DNA from: Thelephora terrestris
Taxonomy: Eukaryota; Basidiomycota; Agaricomycetes; Thelephorales; Thelephoraceae
Reading direction: 5' to 3'
Length of the DNA stretch: 64,000 nt
Assembly: GCA_015956445.1 (NCBI GenBank)
Contig: WIUZ02000009.1
Span: 124,001-188,000, forward strand
Both the position numbers and the translations under genes were made by a program. Below the pieces are notes generated by a model that saw only the letters and a program-made list of their open reading frames with translations, searched no databases and was not told where the DNA came from. Below, in pieces: positions 21,233 to 31,973 of this stretch. The stretch's first letter is position 1. Each line of letters opens with the position of its first letter.

Positions 21233-24200
21233 ATGAGCTCGCAATCGCCATCGACTCCCCTCCGCGATCACACACTCTCGAATACGCATGTAGGCGGTGC
21301 CCATCCCTGGACACAGACAACGACCAGCAGCGGTTCCCAGTCGAGCACTATATCTCCCCTTCGTATCGCCAAAAGAGATACCCCAGGTCGCAAGGTTGTA
21401 GCGACAGGACTCGCGCGCAGGTCGTCTTCCAGCTACAACCACGTGAGGAATAACAACCTCGTTTCCAAATCCCCATTCCGCTCTCAGCTACCTGCCTCAG
21501 CCAAACAGGCTGGCTTTCCCCCGCAAACCCAGGTTCCCCGTAAAGTTAGTGGTGAGAAGCGTCCCAGGCCTTCATCTATGAACGACCAGGCGGAAAACGA
21601 ACACCCATTAGGTTTTAAACGAAGACAGTCGAAGGGTTTTCAAGGTCTCTACCAAAAAGAACCCGTTACCAACAGCCCATTTCGTCGTGTTCCTGACCAT
21701 GAACCATCGCCAGAGCCTCCTTTACCTCCCACTCCAAGGATTGACCGCCAGCCCACAGCATCCCCCACACGACCCTCTCTTGTGACCAAGCGCTTCCATG
21801 GTCCGCGTATTGCTGGGTTCAAACTTGGTGGAACCAACCGCGCTCGTCGGAAGACTGTCACTTTTGACGAACGTTGTGATGTCGTTGAGTTTGACCGCGA
21901 AGAGCACGAGTTGGAAGACGAAGAGGAGGACGGCTATCATACGCCTCGTGACGGTGAAGATGATGACCCGGACCGACAAATCGATCCCGACCTAGAAAAC
22001 GCACCAGACCATGACATTGACCACGACAGCGTTGAGCAGGAATTTGGCGGCAGCAACGAAGACACTATCACCGGCCTCATGGACTCTTTGATCCACGACA
22101 ATCAACTTGGCGACGCTCCCCGCACTCCTCCCCACGACTCCAATTTTCCCGATGACCTAGAAACGGAGGACGGGGTTCCACTAGGTCGAACCCACCACGC
22201 AGACCGCCAAGCTGCCTATCACGAGAAGCTTTCCCTTGAGGAACACCCCAACCTCGATATGCCCCCTCCAGAACGCTCCTATATATGGTCCTCCGCGTCC
22301 TCATCCCCTGCGACCCCACCGGTCAACCGTCCGCTCCACTCTACTGCCGTTTCAATGGGTTCTGGCCTTCCACTTGGTCGTACCACACATCTCGAACGTT
22401 CGGCTACTTCTCACAGCCGTGACGAAGTCGACAAGGACGTGCAAATGCTCCCTCCCTCCCCTTCGCCCTCTAAGGTTCCTACTCGAGTAGAGAGCCGTTA
22501 TCAGGAAGGGTTGATTCCGAGCTTCAATCTCCCTGTCACGAGACGAAGATGTGAGTCCGATAACGGATGCCCACTTCGGTGACTAATTTAAACTCTCCCT
22601 AGCGATACCAGGCGCCCTCGATCCTTTTGATGAGTCCCCTATCAAGGAAGACTATCAAGAGTTACCTCCTGTTGATGTCAATATCCTACCAGAACCGGAA
22701 GTGCAGCCAGAACCAGAACCAGCTGTCGATGATGAACCACTGGAGCCACCTCCCCGGTTAGCCGACACGTCATCCACTTCTATTGCTACCCCGTCTGGCT
22801 CCCCGGGGACTGGTTCGCCGGCTCTTCCTTCCACAACTTCACGGCGTACATCTGATGTTGTCCGTTCACATTCGGGTTCCCCTATTTCTCGTTCCACGTC
22901 CCCTTTCTTCGTGAATAAGAACTCGAGTTCAGCTAGCGTTGACTCCGTCACCAGCCTCAGCGGGCGGTCATCCAGGAGTCCAAGAATCAGCAGGGAAGAC
23001 CTTCATCAACGGCTGATTAAGAAACGAAGCATGGACAGCCCACTACGTGAAGTAGTTTCCTCTTACGTAGGCTCCAGGCACACCAACGTCTACGCAGTCG
23101 ACTCAGAACCCGCTGATGAGGTTGAAGGGGAGACTGCCTCCTTCAATGTCAACATGTTTTCTCGCAAGAGCTCCGCGGAACCATCAACGGATGCCAGCGT
23201 GGACGTGGATTTCGGGGAGGTCTCAGAAGACCATGTAGAAAAGAAAGTTCTTGCATCGGTCAGGCAGCGCTCAGAAGAGTCTGCGTTTTCGGAGACTGCC
23301 CGCCAAACCCCAGACCCAATCGAGGCTCTTCTCCCCGGTGATCTCGGTTTCGGCTCGAAAGGAGGGGAGTTGGGCGATATCAGGAGTGCCTTGGATAGGC
23401 TTGTTCGCGACGTCGCTGGCTCTGGCTCTGGGGTTCACAAGCCTCAGGCCTCAACCAAATTTTCAATCGTCCCTGGGAACGTCAAGATTGAGGCAATGAC
23501 CGAAGGTATCCAAGCTGGTACATTCCGAGTCCCCCCCACCCCAACCGACGATGCGTATGATGATACTGACGAAGGCAGAGAAGACGATGACATGGACGAA
23601 CCTGCACCCCTTCCCCCAGTGCCTGGCTCTTCCGTGCACGAGATGAAGCTGGAGGTCTTACATGACCCTACACCACTTTTGGGGACTGGTTTTGGCGATT
23701 TCTCCGCTAGCTTCGGAGAAGGAGAGGGATCTAGTACCTCAGAGCGCCAGCAGACGCCACCTCCACCACCCCCACTGAAAATTGGCATAAAGGAACGAGA
23801 GGAGATGATCAAAGCCAAACGACGGGAAATCAAACGCCTGGAGGAGGAGGAAGAAATGCGGTATGCACCGAAGGCAACCACGCTTACCCCAGGAGGCGGT
23901 CGACAGACCCGAAGGAGGAGCAGGAGTACCGGAGATGCGGAAGAGACCTCGTCGGGAAAGCGGTCCGCCGCTACAGATGCTTTGGGAATGGGTGATCTAG
24001 AGAATGGGGATGATCCGTTATCTGAGAGCATCAACCGTGAGCTTCAGAAATTGGAGATACCTAAGAGACCGGTGAGTCTCTCATTCAAGGCGAAGGATCG
24101 TGGGTTATTGATATGCTCCATAAAGCAAAAGTACCACGTCAGGGAGCGTGAAACAATGATCATTGCGTCGTCGGACGCAGACCAGGTCCACCACATGTCG

Positions 24201-25648
24201 AGCGCCGGAGACCTCAATAGCGGTAAGGCTTGGAGGGCTGTTCGCCGACCGTCTGATATGGTTAGTTCTCGCGATGTTTCCAAATTCACGCCCTCTAAAG
24301 CACTCGTCAGAATGAATACTCGAAGCAGATCAGAGAACTTCGAGCCCAAGAACGGACTGGAAAGGCTCACGGAAAGTTGTTCGTCAAAATCGCGTCTATC
24401 AAGTCCCTTGGTGTCCCATTACCTCATCAGTCTACCTTCGCGAGTTGCACCCTCAACAATGGAATTCACTACGTAACCACCCCAGAGTTCGAACTTGCCG
24501 CGGAGGTCAAGATCGAGCAAGAGTTTGAACTGTACGTGCAATCGATTTGGGGTTTATCCAAAAGCTGATGGAGGGCACCAGGATTGAACACAGCAAGCTC
24601 GAATTTACGCTCAGCTTCAAGGTCAAACGGGATCCGCACATTCTGGATCAGGTGAAGGCAAGCTTACAACCCGTCCGGCAACCTGCACCAATCCCAAGAG
24701 AAGTGACGCCTCCTCCTGCGAAGTCAAGGTTCAACTTCTTTAGCTCACCAAAGAAAACTGCGAAACAATCCCCTCGCGCGTCCCCGGCCCCCGTACCCGT
24801 CTTGCCTCCAAAGATCCAAGAGAACCTGGCGAGGTACCTTAAACCCGATGGAAGCCTCGCTCGAGCGTTCATTGCGTACAAGGACGTCGCTGCTCACTGT
24901 GATACCCGGTTATTCGAGACTACCGTTCCCCTCATTGGTCAAAGGACCGATCTAGAAGGGGCGGGAACAACAATAACGACGTTGCAGGTCGGCGAACTCA
25001 CACTGCAATTGTTCAGATTGCCTCCGCTGCATGGGGTGACACCAACACAGTTGCCACAGAGTCTCGACGAATGTTTACGAGGTTTAAGGCACGTGAGCTG
25101 GCACAAGGTGACTTACTTTGAGGGAACCTTGACACAAAATGGCGGGGACTGTGTGGTATGTGGTTTCTGTGTCATAAGCTGGCGTCCTCGCTGACAGAAA
25201 CATCACGCAGACCTGGAAACGCCGTCACTTCAGGATCATCGGGGCAAACATGGTGGCCTTCAACGACGTGACAAGGAAGGCGATAACGACGATCGATTTG
25301 AAGAAGGCGGTTAGCCTATATGATGATCAAGAGAGGAACATGAAGACGCCTGCGTCCCATGCCTCGTCGAGCAGCTACGATGACGAATTCGACGGCCCGT
25401 GTGGCGTGGAAAGGTCGTTCAAGCTACTCTTCCCGGGCAACCAGAGGATCTCATTCTTCGCCGATACTGAGGCTGACAAGGCGCGGTGGTACGTCCATTC
25501 AAAGACCACCCACCAATTTTTTTACTCAAACGTGTCCTCTAGGCTGGAGATCCTGGGTGCTCTCGTTGGTCGTATCCCCCCCAATCCTCTCTGGGCCGAG
25601 CTCCTCTGGCAGAAGCAACAGGAAAATATTGCGAAGCAACCTGCCTAG
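21233..25648 (+). CDS. BUD4: Bud4/anillin-like protein with C-terminal PH domain
   Basis: A 1364-residue protein in seven exons: 21233-22550, 22603-24071, 24132-24260, 24311-24531, 24582-25155, 25211-25488 and 25543-25648, all in phase. Residues 1 to about 920 are disordered and rich in Ser, Pro, Asp and Glu. A conserved block follows (YHVREREtMIIASSDADQVH, GKAWRAVRRPSDM, KLFVKIASIKSLGVPLP), typical of the anillin-homology region of Bud4/Mid2-type proteins. The last roughly 130 residues are a PH domain (TYFEGTLTQN..., TWKRRHFRIIGANMVAFND, ending with the invariant Trp in DKARWLEILG). Such proteins bind septins and phosphoinositides and organise septation sites. The start at 21233 (MSSQSPSTPLRDH) follows the duplicated E-box promoter; an in-frame ATG at 21128 lies inside the promoter and is less likely. 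Confidence 0.8.
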
Positions 25649-26703
25649 GTGGACTGCCTCTGGGTTCGCACGACCGCATTTTAGTTTGCAACCGACGTCC
25701 CACAACCATGATAGTTATGTTCCAAGTTAGTTCATCCATTCGCCCATGTTGTCCATGCTTTCGACATGCTCGCCTCTCCTCCACGCATCACGATGTATAA
25801 GTAGGGTCTTGGCGTCTTCCCCTTTCTCAGTTCAGCTCACCGTCATCACTTCCCCTCCCTCCCAGCCCCTTATCTTTTCGTTGTTGCCGGTCGACATGTT
25901 TCACCTTACTTCTCTTACTTAAGTATACGCAGTACACTGTCTCTCTCGCTTATCTACTATCTCTATCGCAGCATTTCCCCTCGCAACCAAGCTTGTATCT
26001 TAGCACGGCATAATCAATTTCAACCAAGCCGGTAGCTTCCTGCAGACGAATTGGCTGCCGCTCCAGCAAAATTGTGATTGGGGCATACGCCCTCTCCCAC
26101 CTCCGCTTCCCCAAACTCGCTGAGGCTAGTGAGCCATCGGTATTTGATCCGCCACGCATCGAAATCAGACGCGAACCTGTATTCACCACAAGATACCAAT
26201 GGTATCCAGAGGCGGACTTGCGAGCGGTTGCAGTTATTTACTGGATTCCGGTGCTGCGGCTTACGGAATTATGAAGTTCTTTTAACGTCGGGTTTTCCCG
26301 ATACCACCCTTTGTCCCAGCGCGATGACCCCGGCAACTCGGGCACTTGACGATGGGTTCAGAGCGCAGCCCGTAATCGGTCCTCGGTCCCCCCTTTCCTA
26401 CTCTAGATTTGGGGTCTAGGGCGTTAACCTTCTCCATTTGTCGGAGCTCTTTGAAGGCAAATTGAAAGCGGTGATTTGATGCAATGTCGTTTGTCCGTGT
26501 CCGGTGCATGTTTTGCATGCCACCGTCCATGTTTATCGTGGAGGTTGAGTGGAAGATTGGGATAAGGGGATTGCCCGGCAATCGTGTGAGTGGCCTTGAA
26601 CTGAAGTTACGTTTCACACTTAGGGGGTCCGGGAAAACCTTACAAGCAATACGACGACCTTCCTCGTAGGCGTTCCGACCGCACATGCATTCTGGGTGAG
26701 CTG
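25649..26703. other. intergenic, nothing recognised
   Basis: About 1 kb. The left part is the T- and C-rich 3' region of BUD4. A 134-residue minus-strand frame at 26282-26686 has no recognisable domain and runs up to the next gene's TATA box, so I do not call it. No RNA gene or repeat seen. Confidence 0.4.
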
Positions 26704-26710
26704 TATATAA
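26704..26710 (+). promoter_or_regulatory. TATA box of the secreted-protein gene
   Basis: TATATAA lies 67 bases upstream of the start codon at 26777, in an otherwise GC-rich promoter. This is a usual distance for a fungal TATA element. Confidence 0.6.
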
Positions 26711-26776
26711 ACCTGGTATGTTTTGGTGGTACAGGACTAAAACCCGCCATCACCTTCTACAACGATCAACTTAATC

Positions 26777-27616
26777 ATGCATATGCTCTTCAGAATCTTT
26801 TCTTTTCTTGCCTTCGTTGTGACATATGTCGCGGCGGAAACGCATACCGTCTCCTTTGACAACAGGTTAGCACTCCAGTAGCATCCACGAACCCGAAGAA
26901 ACAATCACTGACATCGAAGTCTGTTCACAAAGGTGCGGACATGGTACTCCCACCTTGATTTACCAGGGTAAAATTGTCTCCACCGGGGAGCCATACGTCT
27001 CGGATGGTACGCTCTCAGGCATCGCGTGAGATTATACCTCGAAACGGAACCCATAACCCCTTTGCTGACTATTCAACGCGCTCTCAGCTATCTCCAAACC
27101 GGTGAGATACTATATCTTCCAGGTTCTGAGCCTTCTCTGATACATCATCTCTAGGATATTGCAATTTTAATGGCGAGAATTGTACTTTGGTCGAGACGAC
27201 CTTGACGAATCCGACGTGCGCTGGCTGTGGTTCCAGTACCGACATCAGTCTGATCCAACCGTAAGCCTCCTGGAACACCCTCGCCTGTACGAGGACCGAT
27301 TGCGTTTTGTGTAGCCACGTTTTCTCCGTTGCTACCGGATTCAAGTATGAAGGAGGTTGCGATGGTTCAGGAGCCAACTGTGAGTGGATCCACGAGTCAC
27401 GAAAGACATACCTGATTCATTTGAATCCCTCTTAACCCAGGTGGCGCCCCTGACTGCACCAGCGCGTTCCGTGAATCAACAGACACTTACGTCCAAGTTG
27501 CATGTAAGCACCGATTTTTTGGGTGTCCCCGGCAGTCAGTTACTGATTTTTTCTTCTTCGGTTTTTCGGTAGGCCAAGAGAACAACGTCAACCTTGTTAT
27601 CACCTTCTGCGCGTAA
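26777..27616 (+). CDS. small secreted cysteine-rich 'glycopeptide' family protein
   Basis: Seven exons in phase: 26777-26865, 26933-27025, 27088-27101, 27155-27260, 27315-27379, 27441-27503 and 27573-27616. The product has about 157 residues. MHMLFRIFSFLAFVVTYVAA is a signal peptide. The mature part starts ETHTVSFDNRCGHGTPTLIY and continues with GENCTLVETTLTNPTCAGCG, a VFSVATGFKYEGGCDG block and ACQENNVNLVITFCA. This is the basidiomycete secreted 'glycopeptide' family, thaumatin-like in its opening; its function is not established. Several Cys pairs indicate disulfide bonding outside the cell. The third exon is only 14 nt. TATATAA at 26704 suggests inducible transcription. Confidence 0.8.
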
Positions 27617-28023
27617 TAACGCCGGACGACGACCAGTAATGCCACGAATAATGAATGATATTGCTTGTGCGCTTTAGTCCCCTATCCACCGCCTCCCGTA
27701 CGATCTCGCGCGTTTAGACGATCCGAAACCGGGGGGGCTCCCACTCTACACTGTAAAAACCATAGCGGCAGAAATTAAGTTGATTTATGTCGCCTTTTGA
27801 AGTTTCAGGCGGGTATCCATTCTCAGTGCCCCACACCGGCTGGGTCTTCCAGTTTGGTTCAGCCGCAGAGCGAATGAATTTGGAGAACATTTCGGTGTTA
27901 ACTTTGAGTGATGCTGTGAATACCACTGCGGGAATCTCCGCGTTTTTTATTACCGATCGGGTGATGCCCTCGGCGCTCGTCGACATCCGGCACTTTCCTC
28001 CTACTAGCCCATCCAGCCACGCC
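27617..28023. other. intergenic, nothing recognised
   Basis: About 400 bases. Overlapping frames occur on both strands (minus 27714-28148, plus from 27787) but neither shows a known domain. The plus frame runs into the first exon of the following F-box gene. Confidence 0.4.
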
Positions 28024-29727
28024 ATGTACTCCCCTATATCCAAGGAGCCCCGCCTGACTGGAGGTCCATTTATACCCCGCCTATGTGCCGTTAAGAGAGG
28101 ACTACAGGACGTTCTTTTAGGGACGAGGTGAGTCGGCCGCATGGGCACAGGGTAAAATCATGTCCGATCCCTAAAATTTGAATCTGCAGCGTTGCGGTTA
28201 CCTTAGACGAGAATGAGGTTGGAGAAATCAACAGATCTCGCGCGTTGTTTGGTGTTCACTGTCGTATTTCAGCTAGTTGCCCTCGACGAAGAGGCCTCGG
28301 AGGTCGTCTTCTTGATCCGAACCATAAGGAACAGACGTGCCCCCATCAACCGTCTCCCTCGCGATGTACTTGCTCTCATCCCGCAGTTCTTTGATGGGCA
28401 AGAGAGAGCGAAAATCGCAATTGTTCTGACCCACGTGTGCCGAGCTTGGAGAGAGGTTTTCATATCGCTTGCCTCGCTTTGGACAGACTTCGACTGTGCG
28501 GACGCCGCGAAAACTCGGTGTTATTTTGACCGCTCGAAGTTGGCCCCCGTCAGCATGCGTCTGAACAGACCAACGGGTTTCTTTCCCAACGATCCATTTC
28601 TAGAGGTTTTCCCCCAACTTATCAGCCGGCTCAAACGTCTGACCGTGAAGACGACGCCGGGTTACCTTCAAGACATTACCCAGCACCTCGTTCACCGGGC
28701 GCCACTTCTCGAGGCCTTGTCGATAAACGCCAGTCATCTTGACACAAGGGCCAGCTCTGCGCTCACGACAGATATCTTTGACGGGGATCTCGCTTCCCTG
28801 CGCGAATTACACCTGTTTTCCGCCACCACCCAGCTATCCTGGAGGAATATGAACAACCTCACGTCGATCTCAATGGTTTATGCGTTGGATCCCGCAGTCT
28901 CCGTCGGTCAGGTCCTCGACTTCCTCGAAAGCGCTCCTCGCCTCCTCACTATCACGCTTCTCTTTTCCGCCTCATTGTCAACGTCGGCTGCTCAAAACGG
29001 ACGACTGGTATCACTCGCACGCCTAACCAGGTTAAGCATCTGCGGGTCGCAAAGACCTTCCATCTTGCTTGACCACCTCATCATCCCTGTCGGTGCGGGA
29101 GTGTTTACAGTTTTGGACTCCCCTGGGCCCAATATCGATGATCACCTTCCCAAGTCTCTCGAGAACCTCAGGAACCTCTCCCATTTCACCAAAATCAGCT
29201 TATTCTATGAATCAGATCCATACACTGAGTGGACATCGATACAATTCACAGGGCCAAACGGAGAAGTCAGAATTACTTCCTCATCCTACACTCCCGACGC
29301 AATGTCTGTGGTACCCCAATCTCTGGCTAGATTTGACACCTCAAAAACCCGGTGTCTGGAGGTCGTTGGCTCCGAATTCACCACGGAGCTTCGTCAGGCA
29401 CTTCTGTCTTTGACAAATCTACGCACCCTTATAATCTCAGAATGCCGCGACATACTCCCCTTCCTTTTTGAAACGGACCCTATGTCTTCGCCAGATACTT
29501 CGATCGTGTGCCCACGATTGAAAGAGCTCACCGTCTCCGTTTACGATGAATGCGATATGGACAGTCTAATAGAAATTGCGGTGGCCAGGGAGTGGGAAGG
29601 AGCACAACTAAATTTTGTTAAGATTTTTAGTTGCGGGGAACCTGTACTGATGGAGAGGGTCGAAGAGCTGCTGGAATACGTCTCACGCGTGGAAATCAAC
29701 ACCAAGGTCGATGAAGAAGAGAATTGA
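28024..29727 (+). CDS. F-box protein with LRR-like body, family I copy 1
   Basis: Three exons: 28024-28127, 28190-28217 and 28273-29727, giving about 529 residues. The F-box is near residues 65-105 (INRLPRDVLALIPQFF, then LTHVCRAWREVFISLASLWT). The rest is the degenerate leucine-rich body common in mushroom F-box proteins. F-box proteins link substrates to Skp1-Cul1 ubiquitin ligases; the substrate here is unknown. The first exons were placed by comparison with the paralogue at 59088-60839, which has the same 104-nt and 28-nt leading exons and the shared motif KEP...LLGTSVA. An internal ATG at 28213 lies across the second donor site and is not the start. Confidence 0.75.
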
Positions 29728-30260
29728 GGATAGTGATGAAGGATGCTGAAAGGACGGGAACCCTGGTAACTGTGCTGGACGCTGCCGCACGACTCCCACC
29801 TTTGTCGGCAGGAAGCTTCTCCCTGAAACTCTGGAGAAATTCCCGTTTGTTATCGTCATCCACCACTTTGTTTTCCCCGCCCTTACCAATTTTCTTGTCT
29901 CGGGTAGGGTGTCGCCTTGGCCAAGGTGCCCTTACTATCGTTCTGCATGCTTCATATTTGACCGCGAGTTTGTTGAAAATAATTGTCAACTGCTAGACAT
30001 AACTCTGCGTACTTGGTTCAAGAAACGTATCTACTGGTTTTTGAAACCATGTCCGGAGAGATTTCGTAGATTGCGCTCCCTGCCCGCCGTGAAAGCATAC
30101 GCAACCATGTGAGGGTTTGCGCGTGTTATGGCAGTATAGGCCATCAATTTATCCGGTACCGAGTGAGTACGTATACACTTACAAGACGGTACATCGATTT
30201 TGTGAGCAGTCTTACCGATGATGCAGAGAGTACAACCAGAGGGGAAAACATAAGGGTATT
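29728..30260. other. intergenic, nothing recognised
   Basis: About 530 bases between convergent gene ends. No convincing frame, RNA gene or repeat. Confidence 0.4.
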
Positions 30261-31330
30261 CTACACGTCTGCGGGGCTGCGTGGCAAAGTGCTCATGAGC
30301 CGAAGGAAAACCATGTAGATAGACATACTGATCCCGGCGACGACAGTGGCGGTGATACGAGCCTCCCTCATCGTGTCGAACCACCCGTCATAAGAAATTA
30401 TGATATACGAACCCGCGCCACGTCCGAGGACGCTTACGTTGCAGTAGCAGTTATTGAGGAAATTCGAGAACTGGAGACAGGATCTATCGTGTTCACCAAG
30501 GCGAGCAAGAGGCAGATCCTGCGGAGGGCTATTGCGATGAAAGCCGTGAAGAATCTGACGATGCTGGATCTTGCCCCACGAGTTTCCGCGATGCGGGCGA
30601 AGATTGTCGAGATGATGGTGAGGACCATGATGATTATCGATAGCGCTCCGTAGAGGAGATATCCCAGAGAACGGCACCCCAAACCGATCGTGGGGGTGAA
30701 GATTACGATTCCCGTGGCGGTGGCGGTTATGCCACTCTGCAAAACGAGGGAGACGATCGAGGCGTTGAACATCGAACTGAGAGCACCTGGGGGGAACGTG
30801 GGGTTCTCTGTGAGCAGAGTGGAGGCGGCTCCAGATATCCGCCTCTTTTTCTATCAAAACCCAGTGAGACAACATCCAGAATCAGACGGTTTCTCGGAAG
30901 ACCCACCTCCTCTCTATCGCTAGCCAGGTTTTCCAAGGCATTCAAAACGCCATCGAAGAGGACGAGATATGGCCTACCGCATGACCCTGGAGTAGTTGAA
31001 CGTCGCCGCGATCCGACGCTCATCCCTATTGAGTGAATCGAGGTCCACGGGGACGAAGAGAGTATGCTTCCCGGGTTTGATTGAGCTCTGTGCGACGGAG
31101 CGATGCAAGGATTCATCATTCGGGTTCGCGCTGATGCTGATGTGGCCATGACCTTGTTGACATTTGAGGTACGTTTGGTATGAAACAGTGGGTTGTTCGC
31201 GAAGAGGCTTAGAAAAAGGGGTTTTGGGGTCTGACGGGCAACAAACGTCGAGTTTGCTTTTCTCGTACCAATGGACGAAGAACGCGTTTGACCACGAGAA
31301 ATGGATACATATGACAAGCAAAAGGAGCAC
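30261..31330 (-). pseudogene. multi-pass membrane protein of a mushroom-specific family, frameshifted
   Basis: Starts at the ATG at 31330 with a hydrophobic leader (MLLLLVICIHFSWSNAFF) and a lumenal region ending ERRIAATFNYSRVMR. The homologous text then continues in other frames: RPYLVLFDGVLNALENLA, then ITATATGIVIFTPTIGLGCR with membrane helices, then LQFSNFLNNCYCNVS and a final helix before TAG at 30261. Three changes of frame are seen, near 30976, 30770 and 30500, and none is explained by a plausible intron. In the mushroom family the motif SPTIGLGCRS and the NCYCN motif occur in one protein. I read this as a recently broken gene. The family's function is unknown. Confidence 0.6.
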
Positions 31331-31637
31331 ATGGACAGCAGGCAGCGGGTAACCCCAATTTTAACGGCTGCGCATAACCTTACGTCCCCTGGACATGCTC
31401 CCCATTACCGTACAGTAAGACAACATCACTACTGTGTGAAGGATTTGGTATGCACGATACACACGTCAAGACAAAAATCAAGGACGTACTGTTTCACTCC
31501 CCCTGGCTGGAGGTACATATGTAAGAGGTACGTCAGTCACCACGCCAAAGGTAGGGTTCTGGAAGTCTTACGTCTTCCTTCCAGGCAAGCTGTGCCGTTA
31601 ACTTGGTCGGGGTACAAAGGAGTATTAACTCGCACTC

Positions 31638-31790
31638 TTGAGTGAAACTCGGGAAGCCAAGTCGGGATACTCCGGGAATACACGACGCCTTCGAGAGGTC
31701 CGCAGAAATATGGGATATAGTTTCGAACTTCCCTGTGCTCGCTTTCTCAGATCCGGTTGCTCCTCAATCTCAACGACCATAGGCCGCGTT
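31638..31790. repeat. 3' flank shared by kinase-like genes K1 and K2, copy 1
   Basis: Matches 37732-37880 in direct orientation (shared GAGTGAAACT, TCCGGGAATAC, ACGACGCC-type blocks and TATAGTTTCGAA). It lies just beyond the 3' end of K1, as the partner does for K2, so the duplication that made these genes included downstream DNA. Confidence 0.7.
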
Positions 31791-31973
31791 GCACACCTGG
31801 TTCGCCATCCATCCACCGTGGCTCCTTTAATGTTCCGGTATAGCGGATTATTGGGACCTGCGAAATTGGTCCAGTGACTTGGGGAAGTGGCCAGACGACA
31901 GGCATCTTCTTACGAAACTCCTGCGGACCCCCCATCAGCGTGCCCTGAAATCGTTTCAACTGCGAGTGTTCAA

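Larger units (their letters stand above)
18003..21430. repeat. segmental duplication, copy 2
   Basis: Partner of 13915-17330 in direct orientation. Copy 2 lacks about 80 bases that in copy 1 follow the coiled-coil stop codon (14316-14398). That missing stretch is bounded by TTTTGATTT on both sides, the mark of a microhomology deletion. Confidence 0.85.

Noticed and set aside
26282-26686. 134-residue minus-strand open frame
   Set aside because: No recognisable domain, and it abuts the promoter of the secreted-protein gene. Likely chance.
27714-28148. 144-residue minus-strand open frame
   Set aside because: It overlaps the first exon and first donor of the F-box I-1 gene and has no domain.
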